64,000 bases of DNA from Alkalimarinus alittae (GCF_026016465.1 NZ_CP100390.1:186001-250000), one strand, 5' to 3'. Counted from the stretch's first letter, positions 32,697-41,696 are shown. Numbers and translations: made by a program. The notes: generated by a model from the sequence alone, not told the origin.

Positions 32697-34808
32697 ATGA
32701 AGACGGTCGTTAGTATTAGTCTAGGGAAGGATGCGCTGGATTATGATTTTAAAACAGAGTTTTTGGGGCAACAATTTAGGGTTATTAGAATAGGTACCAA
32801 TAACGATGTTAAGCGGGCTGAGAAACTACTTAGAGAGTGGCAGACAAAAGCTAACGTTATTGGGTTAGGGCGTGTGCGAGAGCACTATAGTGTCGGTACC
32901 CGCAATTTCGTTCAAAAAAACACTCGAAACCTAGAGCATTGTGTTAGCCAAATACCGGTTACAACAGGGGCAACTTTGCGAGGTATTTTGCATGAGTGGG
33001 CCATTCGACATACTCAAATAGAGCAAGGTAATTTCTTTAATAACTCTAGGGTGCTATTTTTAAACGGTGTCGCTAACTATAAAGCGGCTGCAGTATTAAG
33101 TGAATACACCGAGAACCTCCAATTTGCCGACTCAGTGCTTCAGTTAGGCGTGCCGAAATTCATTAACTCTTTGGCACATTTAGAGTTGTTTGCAGCGGGT
33201 ACTCATCCACTTAATAAATGGTCATCTCCTCATGTGCTTTCACCTAAAGTCGTCGCGCTTAGAGAGTGGAATCGTTTTATTGTTAAAAAGGCGGCTCAGA
33301 AAGCCGATGTGATTGCGGCTGCTTATGAAGAAATAGAAGACTTTTCACTAGAAGAGTTAGGAGGTAAGACACTTTTAACCTCAACTATTTCTCAAGAGAG
33401 ACTTGATAGGTTGAAGTTAAAAGGTGTGAATATGGTGGTGGATATGTGTCCACAGCTATTTGACACCACAGTCGGAATTAACGTGATTGAAGCGATGATT
33501 CTAGCGGCGCTTGATAAGAAACCGGGTGAGCTAACGCAGGATGACTATCTTGAAATACTCACCTCACTCGATACCGAACCCCGTATTTTATATCCAGCAG
33601 GCTATAAGCGCCTTAACCGTTTCGCATTTGTGATTCATCCGTTATCACAGCAGTATCTCAGTCGAGCAAAACCGCTAGATCTCGTTGCTAAATTCTCGCC
33701 TCCAACGGTTATGGATACCGTTGAAAAAGTGATGGCGTATGCACCTCCATTTGTTTATTCCCATGTGTCAGGTATTAAATCACCCACTGGCGATGAAGCT
33801 GAGGGTTGGTTGATTACTGTCGGTGGTACACCAAAGGAGATTATGGCGCATAGCCCTGAGTTTACTTATCGTCGTCTTTTAGCTGCAGCGCGTATGGCCA
33901 AACGCTTGGGCGCTCAAATTATGGGGCTTGGCGCGTTTACTAAAGTAGTAGGGGATGCCGGTGTAACGGTTGCGAAAAGAGCACCTTTACCGATTACTAC
34001 CGGCAATAGCTACAGTGCTTCGGGTGCATTATGGGCGGCTAATGAAGCCACTAGACGCTTAGGACTTGTTAGAATTGATAAGAAAGGCAAGGTGCAGGGT
34101 AAGGCTATGGTTGTTGGTGCAACAGGGGCTATTGGTTCTGTTTGTGCCCGACTATTGGCAAAAGCCGTGATCGAGATTCACATAGTCGCGCCTGAAACTG
34201 CTAAACTGCTTGCGCTAAAAGAGACCATACTTAAAGAAACACCCGATGCCAAAATTCATCTGGCGACATCTGCAGATGCAGATAAAGGTTTGTCCGAGAT
34301 GGATATGATCGTAACGGCAACGTCGGGGGCAGGTAAGAAAATCCTCGATATCATGAAAGTTAAGCCAGGCTGTGTCATTACGGATGTCGCAAGACCGCTC
34401 GATATCCCTGCGAGCGATGTGGCCAAACGCCCGGATGTTTTAGTGATCGAGTCAGGCGAGATCGAAATGCCTGGCGATGTGAAGATGAAAGATATCGGCC
34501 TTCCTCCTAACGTAGCCTTTGCCTGCCTTGCAGAAACCATAGTGCTTACGCTAGAAGGACAGTTTGAGAACTTCACTGTAGGCCGTAATATCGAGTGGGA
34601 AAAGGTGAAGGAGATATACAAGCTAGGCCTTAAACACGGTATGAAGCTCGCAGCTATTTCAGGTGTTAATGGCGTTTATTCCGATGAGGATATTCAGCGT
34701 GTTAAAGAACTTGCGATAAAGAACCGTGCTGCACTGAAAAAGAAAGAAGATAATAAAGTTGTTAAGATTAAAAAATTAAGAGCGGTTAAAAACAAAGCGG
34801 CTATTTAA
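32697..34808 (+). CDS. Two-domain protein with C-terminal acyl-ACP-reductase-like (AAR) half
   Basis: A 703-aa cytoplasmic protein. From about residue 335 to 680 it follows the layout of cyanobacterial long-chain acyl-ACP reductase: an N-terminal RFAFVIHPLS segment, LGAFTKVVGD, TTGNSYSA, the Rossmann motif GATGAIG (474-480), and AFACLAE with Cys610 at the position of the catalytic Cys that forms the acyl-enzyme, followed by FTVGRN. AAR reduces fatty acyl-thioesters to aldehydes with NADPH. The ~300-residue N-terminal part (with GRVREHY and LFLNGVANYKAAAVL) is not found in cyanobacterial AAR and I do not recognise it. The last ~30 residues are Lys-rich. GGAGG precedes the ATG. Desaturase genes follow. 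Substrate inferred from the family. Confidence 0.78.
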   Translation: MKTVVSISLGKDALDYDFKTEFLGQQFRVIRIGTNNDVKRAEKLLREWQTKANVIGLGRVREHYSVGTRNFVQKNTRNLEHCVSQIPVTTGATLRGILHEWAIRHTQIEQGNFFNNSRVLFLNGVANYKAAAVLSEYTENLQFADSVLQLGVPKFINSLAHLELFAAGTHPLNKWSSPHVLSPKVVALREWNRFIVKKAAQKADVIAAAYEEIEDFSLEELGGKTLLTSTISQERLDRLKLKGVNMVVDMCPQLFDTTVGINVIEAMILAALDKKPGELTQDDYLEILTSLDTEPRILYPAGYKRLNRFAFVIHPLSQQYLSRAKPLDLVAKFSPPTVMDTVEKVMAYAPPFVYSHVSGIKSPTGDEAEGWLITVGGTPKEIMAHSPEFTYRRLLAAARMAKRLGAQIMGLGAFTKVVGDAGVTVAKRAPLPITTGNSYSASGALWAANEATRRLGLVRIDKKGKVQGKAMVVGATGAIGSVCARLLAKAVIEIHIVAPETAKLLALKETILKETPDAKIHLATSADADKGLSEMDMIVTATSGAGKKILDIMKVKPGCVITDVARPLDIPASDVAKRPDVLVIESGEIEMPGDVKMKDIGLPPNVAFACLAETIVLTLEGQFENFTVGRNIEWEKVKEIYKLGLKHGMKLAAISGVNGVYSDEDIQRVKELAIKNRAALKKKEDNKVVKIKKLRAVKNKAAI

Positions 34809-34850
34809 CGTGTTAAACCTAGTGGCTTGATAGATACATCGTAAACCAAC

Positions 34851-34876
34851 GGCGACCCGAAACGGTCGCCTTTTTT
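34851..34876 (+). terminator. Rho-independent terminator after the AAR-like gene
   Basis: GGCGACC (34851-34857), loop CGAAAC, GGTCGCC (34864-34870), then TTTTTT. A classical intrinsic terminator, so the reductase-like gene is its own transcription unit, separate from the ferredoxin reductase gene. Confidence 0.92.
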
Positions 34877-35073
34877 GTTTGTCCTACCCTAAAGCTTCTT
34901 TATATACCGACCTTCACTTTGTCACTCAGCTATTATCCAGCGACTGACCTGCCTCTTGTTTATCAGAAAAATACTATTTTTTGTGCATTAAGTACGTTTT
35001 TTGACCACATTACTGTTGCAATCATAATATTCTAGGGTACACTTGTGCGCTCAAATTATGAGATTTTTATAGT

Positions 35074-36231
35074 ATGAGTATCAATACCAACACACTTGAT
35101 ATAAGACACACAATCTGGTCATGGATAGCACGAAACCTAACGAATAATGTGAGTTTCAAGGCCTACTTTGAACCGTTGATTCAGTTGTTTTTTCCTCAGT
35201 GGCGCGCTGATCGATTTCGTAGTAGTGTAATCGATGTGCGCCGAGAGTCTGATGATATGTATTCGTTGGTCATTAAGCCCAATAAACAATGGAAAGGGTT
35301 TAGGGCAGGGCAATATATTGAGCTTACCGTCGAAAAAGAAGGTGCATGGGTGAGTCGCTTTTTTAGTATCTCTAGCAGCCCTCGTTACTTTAACGATAGC
35401 GGCCTGATTGAAATCAGTATTCGTATTCAAGAAAACGGCCAGATCACACCATGGTTACCGCAAGCGTTAAAGGCTGGGGGGGTGGTTAATTTATCTCAGG
35501 CTGAAGGCGAGTTTTGTCTTGCAGATTCAACAACGATATCGGGTGTAACCGCTTCAACACCCACAACAAAGCCCATTCTAATGATCGCAGGCGGCAGTGG
35601 TATTACACCCTTTAGATCAATGTTGCAGCAAATCTCGCTCAATGGCTTAGCCGTTTCGAAACCTGTCAGCCTAATGTATTACGCACGCAGTCCTGAACAC
35701 TTTCTGTTCAAAGAAGCGCTTAATACTTATCAGCAACAAGTGCCCAACTTGACGGTAAATTTTATTGATACTAATGAACTAGGCTTTTTCAGCGATGCTC
35801 ACTTGCTTAAATACTGCGACGATTTTGCTATACGGGATATTTATATCTGCGGCCCAAGCCCGATGATTATGCATGCTCGTAAGGTACTGCAAAATCAAAA
35901 CGTAAACCAAGAACAAATCCACTATGAATTCTTCGGCCCAGAACCCGTATCGCTCGAAGGTTCAGGTCAGGCATCAAGCGTATTATTTCAGCAATCGGGT
36001 AAGCAGGTTACCACCAACAAAGACGAGCCTAAAACCTTGCTAACGTTAGCAGAAGACGCGCAATTAAAACCGCTGTCGGGATGCCGTATCGGTGTATGTC
36101 ATCAATGCATTTGCCAGAAGAAAAGTGGTGTGGTGTACAACAGCAAAACCAAAACCTATAGCGATACCGGCCAAGAAGAGATTCAGCTATGTGTGAGTGT
36201 ACCGGTAGCGGATGTGGTTTTGGCCCTATAG
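35074..36231 (+). CDS. 2Fe-2S ferredoxin:NAD(P)H reductase, desaturase partner
   Basis: A 385-aa protein with an FNR-type FAD module (RFFSISSSPRY), an NAD(P) module (IAGGSGITPFRSML and ICGPSPMIM) and a C-terminal plant-type 2Fe-2S domain with ligands Cys337, Cys342, Cys345 and Cys373. It resembles the oxidoreductases paired with acyl-CoA desaturases (Mycobacterium tuberculosis Rv3230c with DesA3; PA4889 with DesB in Pseudomonas aeruginosa), which feed NADPH electrons to the di-iron desaturase. The desaturase gene follows 152 bp downstream on the same strand. The N-terminal ~40 residues are poorly conserved and the start has no obvious ribosome site. Confidence 0.9.
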   Translation: MSINTNTLDIRHTIWSWIARNLTNNVSFKAYFEPLIQLFFPQWRADRFRSSVIDVRRESDDMYSLVIKPNKQWKGFRAGQYIELTVEKEGAWVSRFFSISSSPRYFNDSGLIEISIRIQENGQITPWLPQALKAGGVVNLSQAEGEFCLADSTTISGVTASTPTTKPILMIAGGSGITPFRSMLQQISLNGLAVSKPVSLMYYARSPEHFLFKEALNTYQQQVPNLTVNFIDTNELGFFSDAHLLKYCDDFAIRDIYICGPSPMIMHARKVLQNQNVNQEQIHYEFFGPEPVSLEGSGQASSVLFQQSGKQVTTNKDEPKTLLTLAEDAQLKPLSGCRIGVCHQCICQKKSGVVYNSKTKTYSDTGQEEIQLCVSVPVADVVLAL

Positions 36232-36268
36232 TGAGCGACGACTCTGAAGGGCCACAATTATACTTCTT

Positions 36269-36294
36269 GTCATCCTCGCGCAGGTGGGGATCCA
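36269..36294 (+). repeat. Second palindromic repeat family, copy 1
   Basis: GTCATCCTCGCGCAGGTGGG followed by GATCCA, between the reductase and desaturase genes. It matches the widespread proteobacterial intergenic repeat of the form GTCATTCCCGCGNAGGCGGG. A related copy lies at 38452-38481. Confidence 0.55.
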
Positions 36295-36383
36295 TTTTTA
36301 TAGCGGTGTTTCAAAGTGAACACTAGCCAGCGACTTACTTGATACGCTTTAGCCGTTTAAATGAATTTAATTAAGGATTAAAA

Positions 36384-37487
36384 ATGAGTGCAGCCAGTAA
36401 TAATGCCAGACCTGATAGCGCAACGCTTGAGCTGTTCGCGCAGGACCTAGACCAGATTCGATCTAATACTATGGCCAAGGTAGGCCAGAAAGACGCCAAC
36501 TATATTCGCAATGTTATTCGTGTGCAGCGTGTTAGCGAAATCGGCGGTCGAGTCGCATTAGTATTAGGCTTTATCAGTCCTGTCTGGTGGGTGGTTGGTG
36601 TTTTGTTATTAGCGTTTGCTAAAATCCTAGACAACATGGAAATCGGTCATAATGTCATGCATGGCCAATACGACTGGATGAATGACCCCAATATCAATGG
36701 ACGTAATTTCGAATGGGATCACGCCGCCGACTCAGACTCTTGGAGACGCTACCACAATCACGAGCATCACACTTACACTAACATTATCGGAAAAGATCGA
36801 GACTTTGGGTATGGGCTATTAAGATTAAGTGATGATACTTCTTGGAGGCCTAAAAACCGCTGGCAGATTCTGACCTATTTAAACTTAAGCGCCATGTTTG
36901 AGTTAGGCGTGGCCTATCATGAAGTCGCGGGCGAACGCATCTTTATGGGTAAACGCCGCAAAACCAGCAGTTTACCGATAACCCGAAAAGAGTTGCGAAA
37001 TGCTTTTTTCAGCAAAGCAGGGCGTCAGTTTTTTAAAGATTATGTTTTTTTCCCGTTGCTTTGTTTTCCGATGTTTTTACCGGTACTCGCCGGTAACTTC
37101 TTAGCGAATATTTTAAGAAACCTGTGGACTAGCACTGTGATATTTTGTGGTCACTTTACTGAAGAGGTTCATACATTCAGTATTGAAGACTGTGAAAACG
37201 AAACCCAAGGTGAATGGTACTACCGCCAGATTTTGGGTTCATCAAACTTTGAAGGCCGTCGTTGGTTGCACATCTTAAGTGGCCACTTGAGCTGTCAGAT
37301 AGAGCATCATCTATTTCCTGATGTGCCGGCTTATCATTATGTTGAAATGGGCAAGCAGGTTCAGGCGGTGTGTAAGAAATATGATATTCCATACAATACA
37401 GGGTCTTTTGGCAAACAGTATTTGACGGTGGTTAAGCGAGTGCTGAAGTACAGCTTTCCGTCTAAGATTGAGGCGGCCAGTGTTTAA
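36384..37487 (+). CDS. Acyl-CoA fatty-acid desaturase (DesA3/DesB type)
   Basis: A 367-aa integral-membrane di-iron desaturase. The three His boxes are HNVMH (89-93), HNHEHH (124-129) and QIEHH (305-309), the last followed by LFPDVPAYHY. Hydrophobic segments lie around residues 57-80 and 215-245. The third box with Gln and the overall pattern match DesA3-type Delta-9 acyl-CoA desaturases, so it probably introduces a cis double bond into long saturated acyl chains and adjusts membrane fluidity. AAGGA precedes the ATG. It follows its likely reductase partner. No DesT-like regulator is nearby. Confidence 0.9.
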   Translation: MSAASNNARPDSATLELFAQDLDQIRSNTMAKVGQKDANYIRNVIRVQRVSEIGGRVALVLGFISPVWWVVGVLLLAFAKILDNMEIGHNVMHGQYDWMNDPNINGRNFEWDHAADSDSWRRYHNHEHHTYTNIIGKDRDFGYGLLRLSDDTSWRPKNRWQILTYLNLSAMFELGVAYHEVAGERIFMGKRRKTSSLPITRKELRNAFFSKAGRQFFKDYVFFPLLCFPMFLPVLAGNFLANILRNLWTSTVIFCGHFTEEVHTFSIEDCENETQGEWYYRQILGSSNFEGRRWLHILSGHLSCQIEHHLFPDVPAYHYVEMGKQVQAVCKKYDIPYNTGSFGKQYLTVVKRVLKYSFPSKIEAASV

Positions 37488-37492
37488 CCGCT

Positions 37493-37526
37493 ACCAGGGT
37501 TGATTTATGTGTCTTCCCTGGTTTTT
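37493..37526 (+). terminator. Terminator after the desaturase gene
   Basis: Stem ACCAGGG (37493-37499) with CCCTGGT (37516-37522), immediately followed by TTTT, beginning six bases past the stop codon. Confidence 0.8.
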
Positions 37527-37608
37527 GACCTGTTTATCACAACCAACTCATCAAACTCTGAACCCGCCCCCTAAAAGCTAAGCGCTGTTTAGACGTGCGG
37601 CGCTTAAA

Positions 37609-38343
37609 CTACAGCTTTTGATATCGGGAATGAAGAATGCCCACCCTCTTTACATAGTTTTGAGTTTCACGGTACGGAGGAATACCCCCATACTTTTTCA
37701 CTGCGTTTGGCCCTGCATTATAAGCCGCTGAGGCTAATTCGACATTGCCATCAAACCTATGAAGTAGTTGGGCAAGGTATTTCGTTCCGCCGTCAATATT
37801 CATCGTGCTATTGAAGGCATTATCAACGCCAAGTTCTTTCGCCGTTGCGGGCATCAGTTGCATAAGCCCCATCGCTCCTTGGCTTGATTTCGCTTTATCA
37901 TTGAACGCAGACTCTGCATGAATCACCGCCTTGATTAATGCGGGATCAACTTTATATTGTGTCGCTGTTTTACGAATTTGATCAGAATATTTTGATTTAA
38001 ATAGCTTTGTTGTATGCCAATTTACGGTTGAGTGAGAGCTGCAAGCAAAACAGGCTACCTTATAAACCTCGTGGTTAATGCCCTTGTCGGGGGCCTTGTC
38101 AGAATAGGTAACAACACCATCGTCATGACGGAATTTGAATATTTTGTCGAGCGACGATCGTTTCTGAGAACTAATAACTTTAGCCCCGCTATTTTTAACA
38201 TTGGTGTACTCTATGCGTCCGTCGGCATGAACTATCTTTTTAATGCCTGCAGAAGAGAATGCTAATGCAGGCGCCAGAAGGAATGAGGCGCCTAAAATAG
38301 CCATTAATAACTGCCTCATATTTTTCGACATCCTGCTGGTCAT
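37609..38343 (-). CDS. Lytic transglycosylase (SLT domain) with N-terminal DUF4124
   Basis: A protein of up to 244 aa with signal sequence (LLMAILGASFLLAPALAF), a short DUF4124-type repeat part (KIVHADGRIEYTN, then FRHDDGVVTYSDKAPD), and a C-terminal SLT domain: HAESAFNDKAKSSQGAMGLM with the catalytic Glu in AES, LMPATAKELGV, and the AAYNAGPNAVKKYGG signature. Cleaves peptidoglycan in the periplasm with formation of anhydro-muropeptides. Three candidate ATGs (38343, 38331, 38319) precede the signal peptide; the last has AGGA upstream. Two Cys (CFAC) sit between the domains. Confidence 0.9.
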   Translation of the reverse strand: MTSRMSKNMRQLLMAILGASFLLAPALAFSSAGIKKIVHADGRIEYTNVKNSGAKVISSQKRSSLDKIFKFRHDDGVVTYSDKAPDKGINHEVYKVACFACSSHSTVNWHTTKLFKSKYSDQIRKTATQYKVDPALIKAVIHAESAFNDKAKSSQGAMGLMQLMPATAKELGVDNAFNSTMNIDGGTKYLAQLLHRFDGNVELASAAYNAGPNAVKKYGGIPPYRETQNYVKRVGILHSRYQKL

Positions 38344-38451
38344 CTAAGCATTCCCATTTTATTCGCTTAAAGTGAGTGATAATTTAAATGTGCCTGACAT
38401 CTATAATAGCAAAAAGGTTCATCTATTGACGCTGTTTATGTCCCACGTTTT

Positions 38452-38481
38452 CAGTCATTCCCACGTAGGCGGGAATGACTG
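38452..38481. repeat. Second palindromic repeat family, copy 2; likely hutZ terminator
   Basis: CAGTCATTCCC and GGGAATGACTG are perfect 11-bp arms around ACGTAGGC. It belongs to the GTCATTCCCGC family (copy 1 at 36269) and lies 30 bp past the hutZ stop, where it could end the receptor-hutX-hutZ transcript. Confidence 0.7.
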
Positions 38482-38510
38482 TGGTGGAGAGGGCTGGTCG
38501 GTTATAGCGG

Positions 38511-39050
38511 CTACTGGTTCGCTTTAACTGCCTCTCTTTGCTGGTGGCCATCGCGTAAATGGTCAATACTTTCCCCTGTTAACGAGTTGCCCGCTATGGC
38601 ATAGGCTCGGCCAAAATCTTTGACATATCGGCCACCTATGGGGGTTAGCTTGAACAAATTAAAGTCTGTCATGCCTCTGAGGTTATGAATCCTATCTCCC
38701 TGTTTTTGGTACAACGCCTCAATGGCTAGATCGTACTCAGCCCCTGCGTCTAACGGTATATGCTCAGCGACCACCTGATAGTTAACGCGAATACGGGCAA
38801 ATATGGTTTGTGATTCAGACTCGTCTTCAACAATCAGTACGGCTGCTTTCGGGTTATTCTTCAAATTAACGCCATGTACGGCAATATCACTAAGCAATAC
38901 ATAGATACAATTTTCACCCGTTGCATAAGGTGCGTAGGATGCATACGGGTGACCATTTTCATCGATTGTTGATAAATGAAGCGTGCGGCGCTTTGCTAAA
39001 AATGCTTCTAATTCTGTGGCTAGCCTAGCTTCCATTACTTTGTTTTTCAT
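38511..39050 (-). CDS. hutZ: Heme-utilisation protein HutZ (FMN-binding split-barrel)
   Basis: A 179-aa cytoplasmic protein of the pyridoxamine-phosphate-oxidase-like fold, as in Vibrio HutZ and Helicobacter/Campylobacter HugZ/ChuZ heme-degrading enzymes. Visible are RTLHLSTIDENGHPYASYAP (first barrel strands), DESESQTIFARIRVNYQ, and the C-terminal GGRYVKDFGRAYAI segment conserved in HutZ. It receives heme from the upstream-encoded HutX and opens the ring to release iron. AGGAGA precedes the ATG. Only 10 bp separate it from hutX. HutZ proteins use a His near this C-terminal region as heme axial ligand; I cannot assign it with certainty here. Confidence 0.92.
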   Translation of the reverse strand: MKNKVMEARLATELEAFLAKRRTLHLSTIDENGHPYASYAPYATGENCIYVLLSDIAVHGVNLKNNPKAAVLIVEDESESQTIFARIRVNYQVVAEHIPLDAGAEYDLAIEALYQKQGDRIHNLRGMTDFNLFKLTPIGGRYVKDFGRAYAIAGNSLTGESIDHLRDGHQQREAVKANQ

Positions 39051-39060
39051 TGGGTTTCTC

Positions 39061-39468
39061 CTAATCTGTTATTTCGGTAAAGGCCGTGTACTGCTGCTTA
39101 TAAGCTAGGTACTGTTCTTTTTGTGAGGGATGTAACTGGCCTTCTGCATCGCGTCCTAAAAATATTTTGAAAATGCATTCACCTTCACTATCGTGAAAGA
39201 CAAAGGCATGGCTTTCTTGTCCTCGATGCAATTTGCTTTGAAACTTTATTACGTTAACTTTATCTAGGTTCAAATGGCCTTCGAACCCACTTTCACCTTT
39301 TAAATTGTAAAAACCATGGGCTAGCTCGCCTTGAGGGAATACGCCCTTAAATTCAAACACTGACCCGCCATGTAAAATGATGGTGGTGGTGTTTTGCCAT
39401 TGGCTTATGGTTTCTAGTAGTTGCTGGGCTTTATCGCCAGGCATACTGGCTTCTGCATTGTCATTCAT
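39061..39468 (-). CDS. hutX: Cytosolic heme-carrier HutX
   Basis: A 135-aa protein matching HutX/HuvX: the segment TTTIILHGGSVFEFKGVFPQ near the N-terminus and KIFLGRDAEGQLHPSQ near the C-terminus. HutX passes cytosolic heme to HutZ. The first in-frame codon used by longer models is TTG at 39489; the ATG at 39466-39468 with AAGG upstream is preferred. It follows the heme receptor gene by about 47 bp and precedes hutZ, forming a receptor-hutX-hutZ operon. Confidence 0.9.
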   Translation of the reverse strand: MNDNAEASMPGDKAQQLLETISQWQNTTTIILHGGSVFEFKGVFPQGELAHGFYNLKGESGFEGHLNLDKVNVIKFQSKLHRGQESHAFVFHDSEGECIFKIFLGRDAEGQLHPSQKEQYLAYKQQYTAFTEITD

Positions 39469-39515
39469 TCGTTGTTTGCCTTGTTCCAATGTAGATATGT
39501 TGTTTAATTTGACGA

Positions 39516-41573
39516 TTAAAAACTATATTGTGCGGCTACACGAACAGAGCGGCCTGCCTCGTAAACTGAGGTCCACGCATTGCGATAATTTTGATCAAAG
39601 GCATTCGCCACGGTGAAGTCGATCTTAAGCCCTTCAAGTGCCTGACTAGAGGGCTCCCATGCGGCATAAAAATCAGCTGTTGTATAACCGTTATAAGGGC
39701 CTTGGCTGTCGTCGCTAGGCGTATGCTTTTGATCGCTAGCCTTGAGTACTTTAACACCTACATTAGTATCAATCGACCAAACGCCATAGTCGAGGGTAGC
39801 CACCCATTTGTCTGCAGGAATACCACTTAGATACTCGTTAGTGTCTTCATCTTTACCGCGGGTTTGCCCGTAAGTAAGCGAGGCGGTTAATGCGTCTATT
39901 TGGTATGCCGCGCCGAATTCAAAGCCTTTTAAACGAGCGTTTGCGACGTTTTCAGAGGTTGAGGTGCCAGCACAACCTGCACCCATGCCCGGTGCAAAGC
40001 AGTAACCCGGCATGGTGCTGGGTACGGTCACGCTTAGTTCGATAAAGTCTTTCACTTTGTTCTCGAATACACTGGCAACAAGGTTGAGTTTGTCTTTACC
40101 GATTAGGTTATTGAAGTTGAACTCGCCTTTTAATTCAATATTCTTTGACGTTTCTGGGCTAAGGTCGGGGTTGGCGATAAATACGTTAGTTGGCCCACCT
40201 GGGAAGAACGCAAAGTGTGTACCGTCCATATAGAGTTCATAGACATCAGGGGCGCGGAAGGCTTCATCATATCGAACCGATAGTGCCGCCCAATCAATCG
40301 CCTGCCATCGGATAGCCGCTGCCGGCGATAGTGCAGACTCATCACTGCTCTCAAACCCTTGCGCTTTAGAGTCAAAGCTATCGTAGCGAACGCCGGCTTC
40401 AAGGGTTACATTTTCGACTATCGCGTAATCACCATATAGAAAGGCACCGAGGGTAGTGGTCGATGCGTTAGCAGGTGGGTTGGGACGGCCATCTCCGCTA
40501 GCAGGGCGTGCGGTGTCAAGGTTGTCTTCGTAGCCGTCAATACCGCCCAGCAGGTTAAAACCACCGAAGGTTGATTGATTGGTCACCGAGAATCCATTGG
40601 TTTCGATCTCGCTAATGTCTTCGCTGCCAAACAGGTTGTCTTCTTCAATACGGGTGTTATTTTGGTATAGCTTAGTATCAATATTGATAGCATCGCTTTC
40701 GGGGTTAAATTGGTAGCTAAGTGCGATGTTCTCATCGGTTGTTCGACGGTCTATCAGTTTATCAGGGTCATTGAGCTGCTGATCTGAACTGCCTACCGCA
40801 GGAGGGTGGCCATCGTTATTAGCGTTTCTGTAGTTAATTCCAATGGTATTACTTTCGGTTATTTTCCAGCCTACTTTAGCGATGCCCGTCGCGTTTTGGG
40901 TTTCGCTGCCATAGAGTGTATCGCCATTACCTTGCTCCATTTTACCGCTGTCTAGGTAGCTTGCCCCTAATAGCCAGCTGATGGTGTCATGCTCACCCGC
41001 GATCGCTGAGGTGCCGGTCCATTGATTACCGTTATCATTAAAGCTGGTTCTGACAAAACCACCGAATGTCTCGTCTTTATCTAGCAGGTCGCTGGCCGAT
41101 AGGGTTTGTTGTGAAACCACACCGCCTACTGCACCCGAGCCCCATAGAGAGCTTACAGGCCCTTTAACGACATCAATTTGGCTGACCAAAGAAGGGTCTA
41201 AAAAGTAAGAGGGTCGATGGTTGAAGTTGGTGTTAACTCGTGTTCCATCTATGACTTGCAGAATTTTATTGCCTTCTAATCCGCGAATATTAATGGATTG
41301 ATTACCTGGAATAGGGCCGCCAGTGACCGTGACATTCGGCTCAAATTTTAGCGCCTCAGCAACAGATGCAGGCTGAGCTTGATCTAATTGATTTCTATCG
41401 ACACTGTCGATACTGCGCGTTTCTTTTTGTGCGGTTTGTTCAATCCTTGATGCTGAGACGACCACCTTATCAAACACGGTCACCGAAGACTCTGTCGTGT
41501 CTGCATGGGCAGAAGGCAGCACGACCAAACTACAGCCTCCTGTAATGGCCAGTAAAGGAAGAACACTTTTCAT
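39516..41573 (-). CDS. hutA: TonB-dependent heme/hemoprotein receptor (HutA/PhuR-like)
   Basis: A 685-aa outer-membrane receptor. After the signal peptide (ending PSAHA) comes the TonB box region (SVTVFDKVVVSASR), the plug domain with NINIRG-like NQSINIRGLEGNKIL and VVKGPVSSLWGSGAVGGVV, then a 22-strand barrel ending in Tyr-Ser-Phe. The heme-receptor hallmark is complete: FRAP (EAFRAPDVYELY), a His in GTHFAFF, and NPDL (IANPDLSPETS). GGAG lies six bases before the ATG. It is divergent from tonB-exbBD-hutBCD across a Fur box. The gene name follows the hut locus; PhuR or HmuR would be equally fair. Confidence 0.93.
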   Translation of the reverse strand: MKSVLPLLAITGGCSLVVLPSAHADTTESSVTVFDKVVVSASRIEQTAQKETRSIDSVDRNQLDQAQPASVAEALKFEPNVTVTGGPIPGNQSINIRGLEGNKILQVIDGTRVNTNFNHRPSYFLDPSLVSQIDVVKGPVSSLWGSGAVGGVVSQQTLSASDLLDKDETFGGFVRTSFNDNGNQWTGTSAIAGEHDTISWLLGASYLDSGKMEQGNGDTLYGSETQNATGIAKVGWKITESNTIGINYRNANNDGHPPAVGSSDQQLNDPDKLIDRRTTDENIALSYQFNPESDAINIDTKLYQNNTRIEEDNLFGSEDISEIETNGFSVTNQSTFGGFNLLGGIDGYEDNLDTARPASGDGRPNPPANASTTTLGAFLYGDYAIVENVTLEAGVRYDSFDSKAQGFESSDESALSPAAAIRWQAIDWAALSVRYDEAFRAPDVYELYMDGTHFAFFPGGPTNVFIANPDLSPETSKNIELKGEFNFNNLIGKDKLNLVASVFENKVKDFIELSVTVPSTMPGYCFAPGMGAGCAGTSTSENVANARLKGFEFGAAYQIDALTASLTYGQTRGKDEDTNEYLSGIPADKWVATLDYGVWSIDTNVGVKVLKASDQKHTPSDDSQGPYNGYTTADFYAAWEPSSQALEGLKIDFTVANAFDQNYRNAWTSVYEAGRSVRVAAQYSF

Positions 41574-41673
41574 TTTTAACTCCGTCTATTTTGCAGTATT
41601 AATCTATTGAGATTTTCGAGCGTGATGATTTTAGGGGGAGCATGCTATACCGAAGAAATATGAATGTAAATAC

Positions 41674-41696
41674 AAATCATTATCATTTGCATTATC
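41674..41696. promoter_or_regulatory. Fur box in the divergent heme-locus promoter
   Basis: AAATCATTATCATTTGCATT and the next three bases match the Fur consensus (GATAATGATAATCATTATC) in most positions. It lies 100 bp from the receptor start and about 60 bp before the preferred tonB start, so iron repression of both operons is expected. Confidence 0.8.

Noticed and set aside
38344-38510. Small gene between the lytic transglycosylase and hutZ
   Set aside because: No ribosome site or frame of interest; the region is explained by the palindromic repeat and a promoter.
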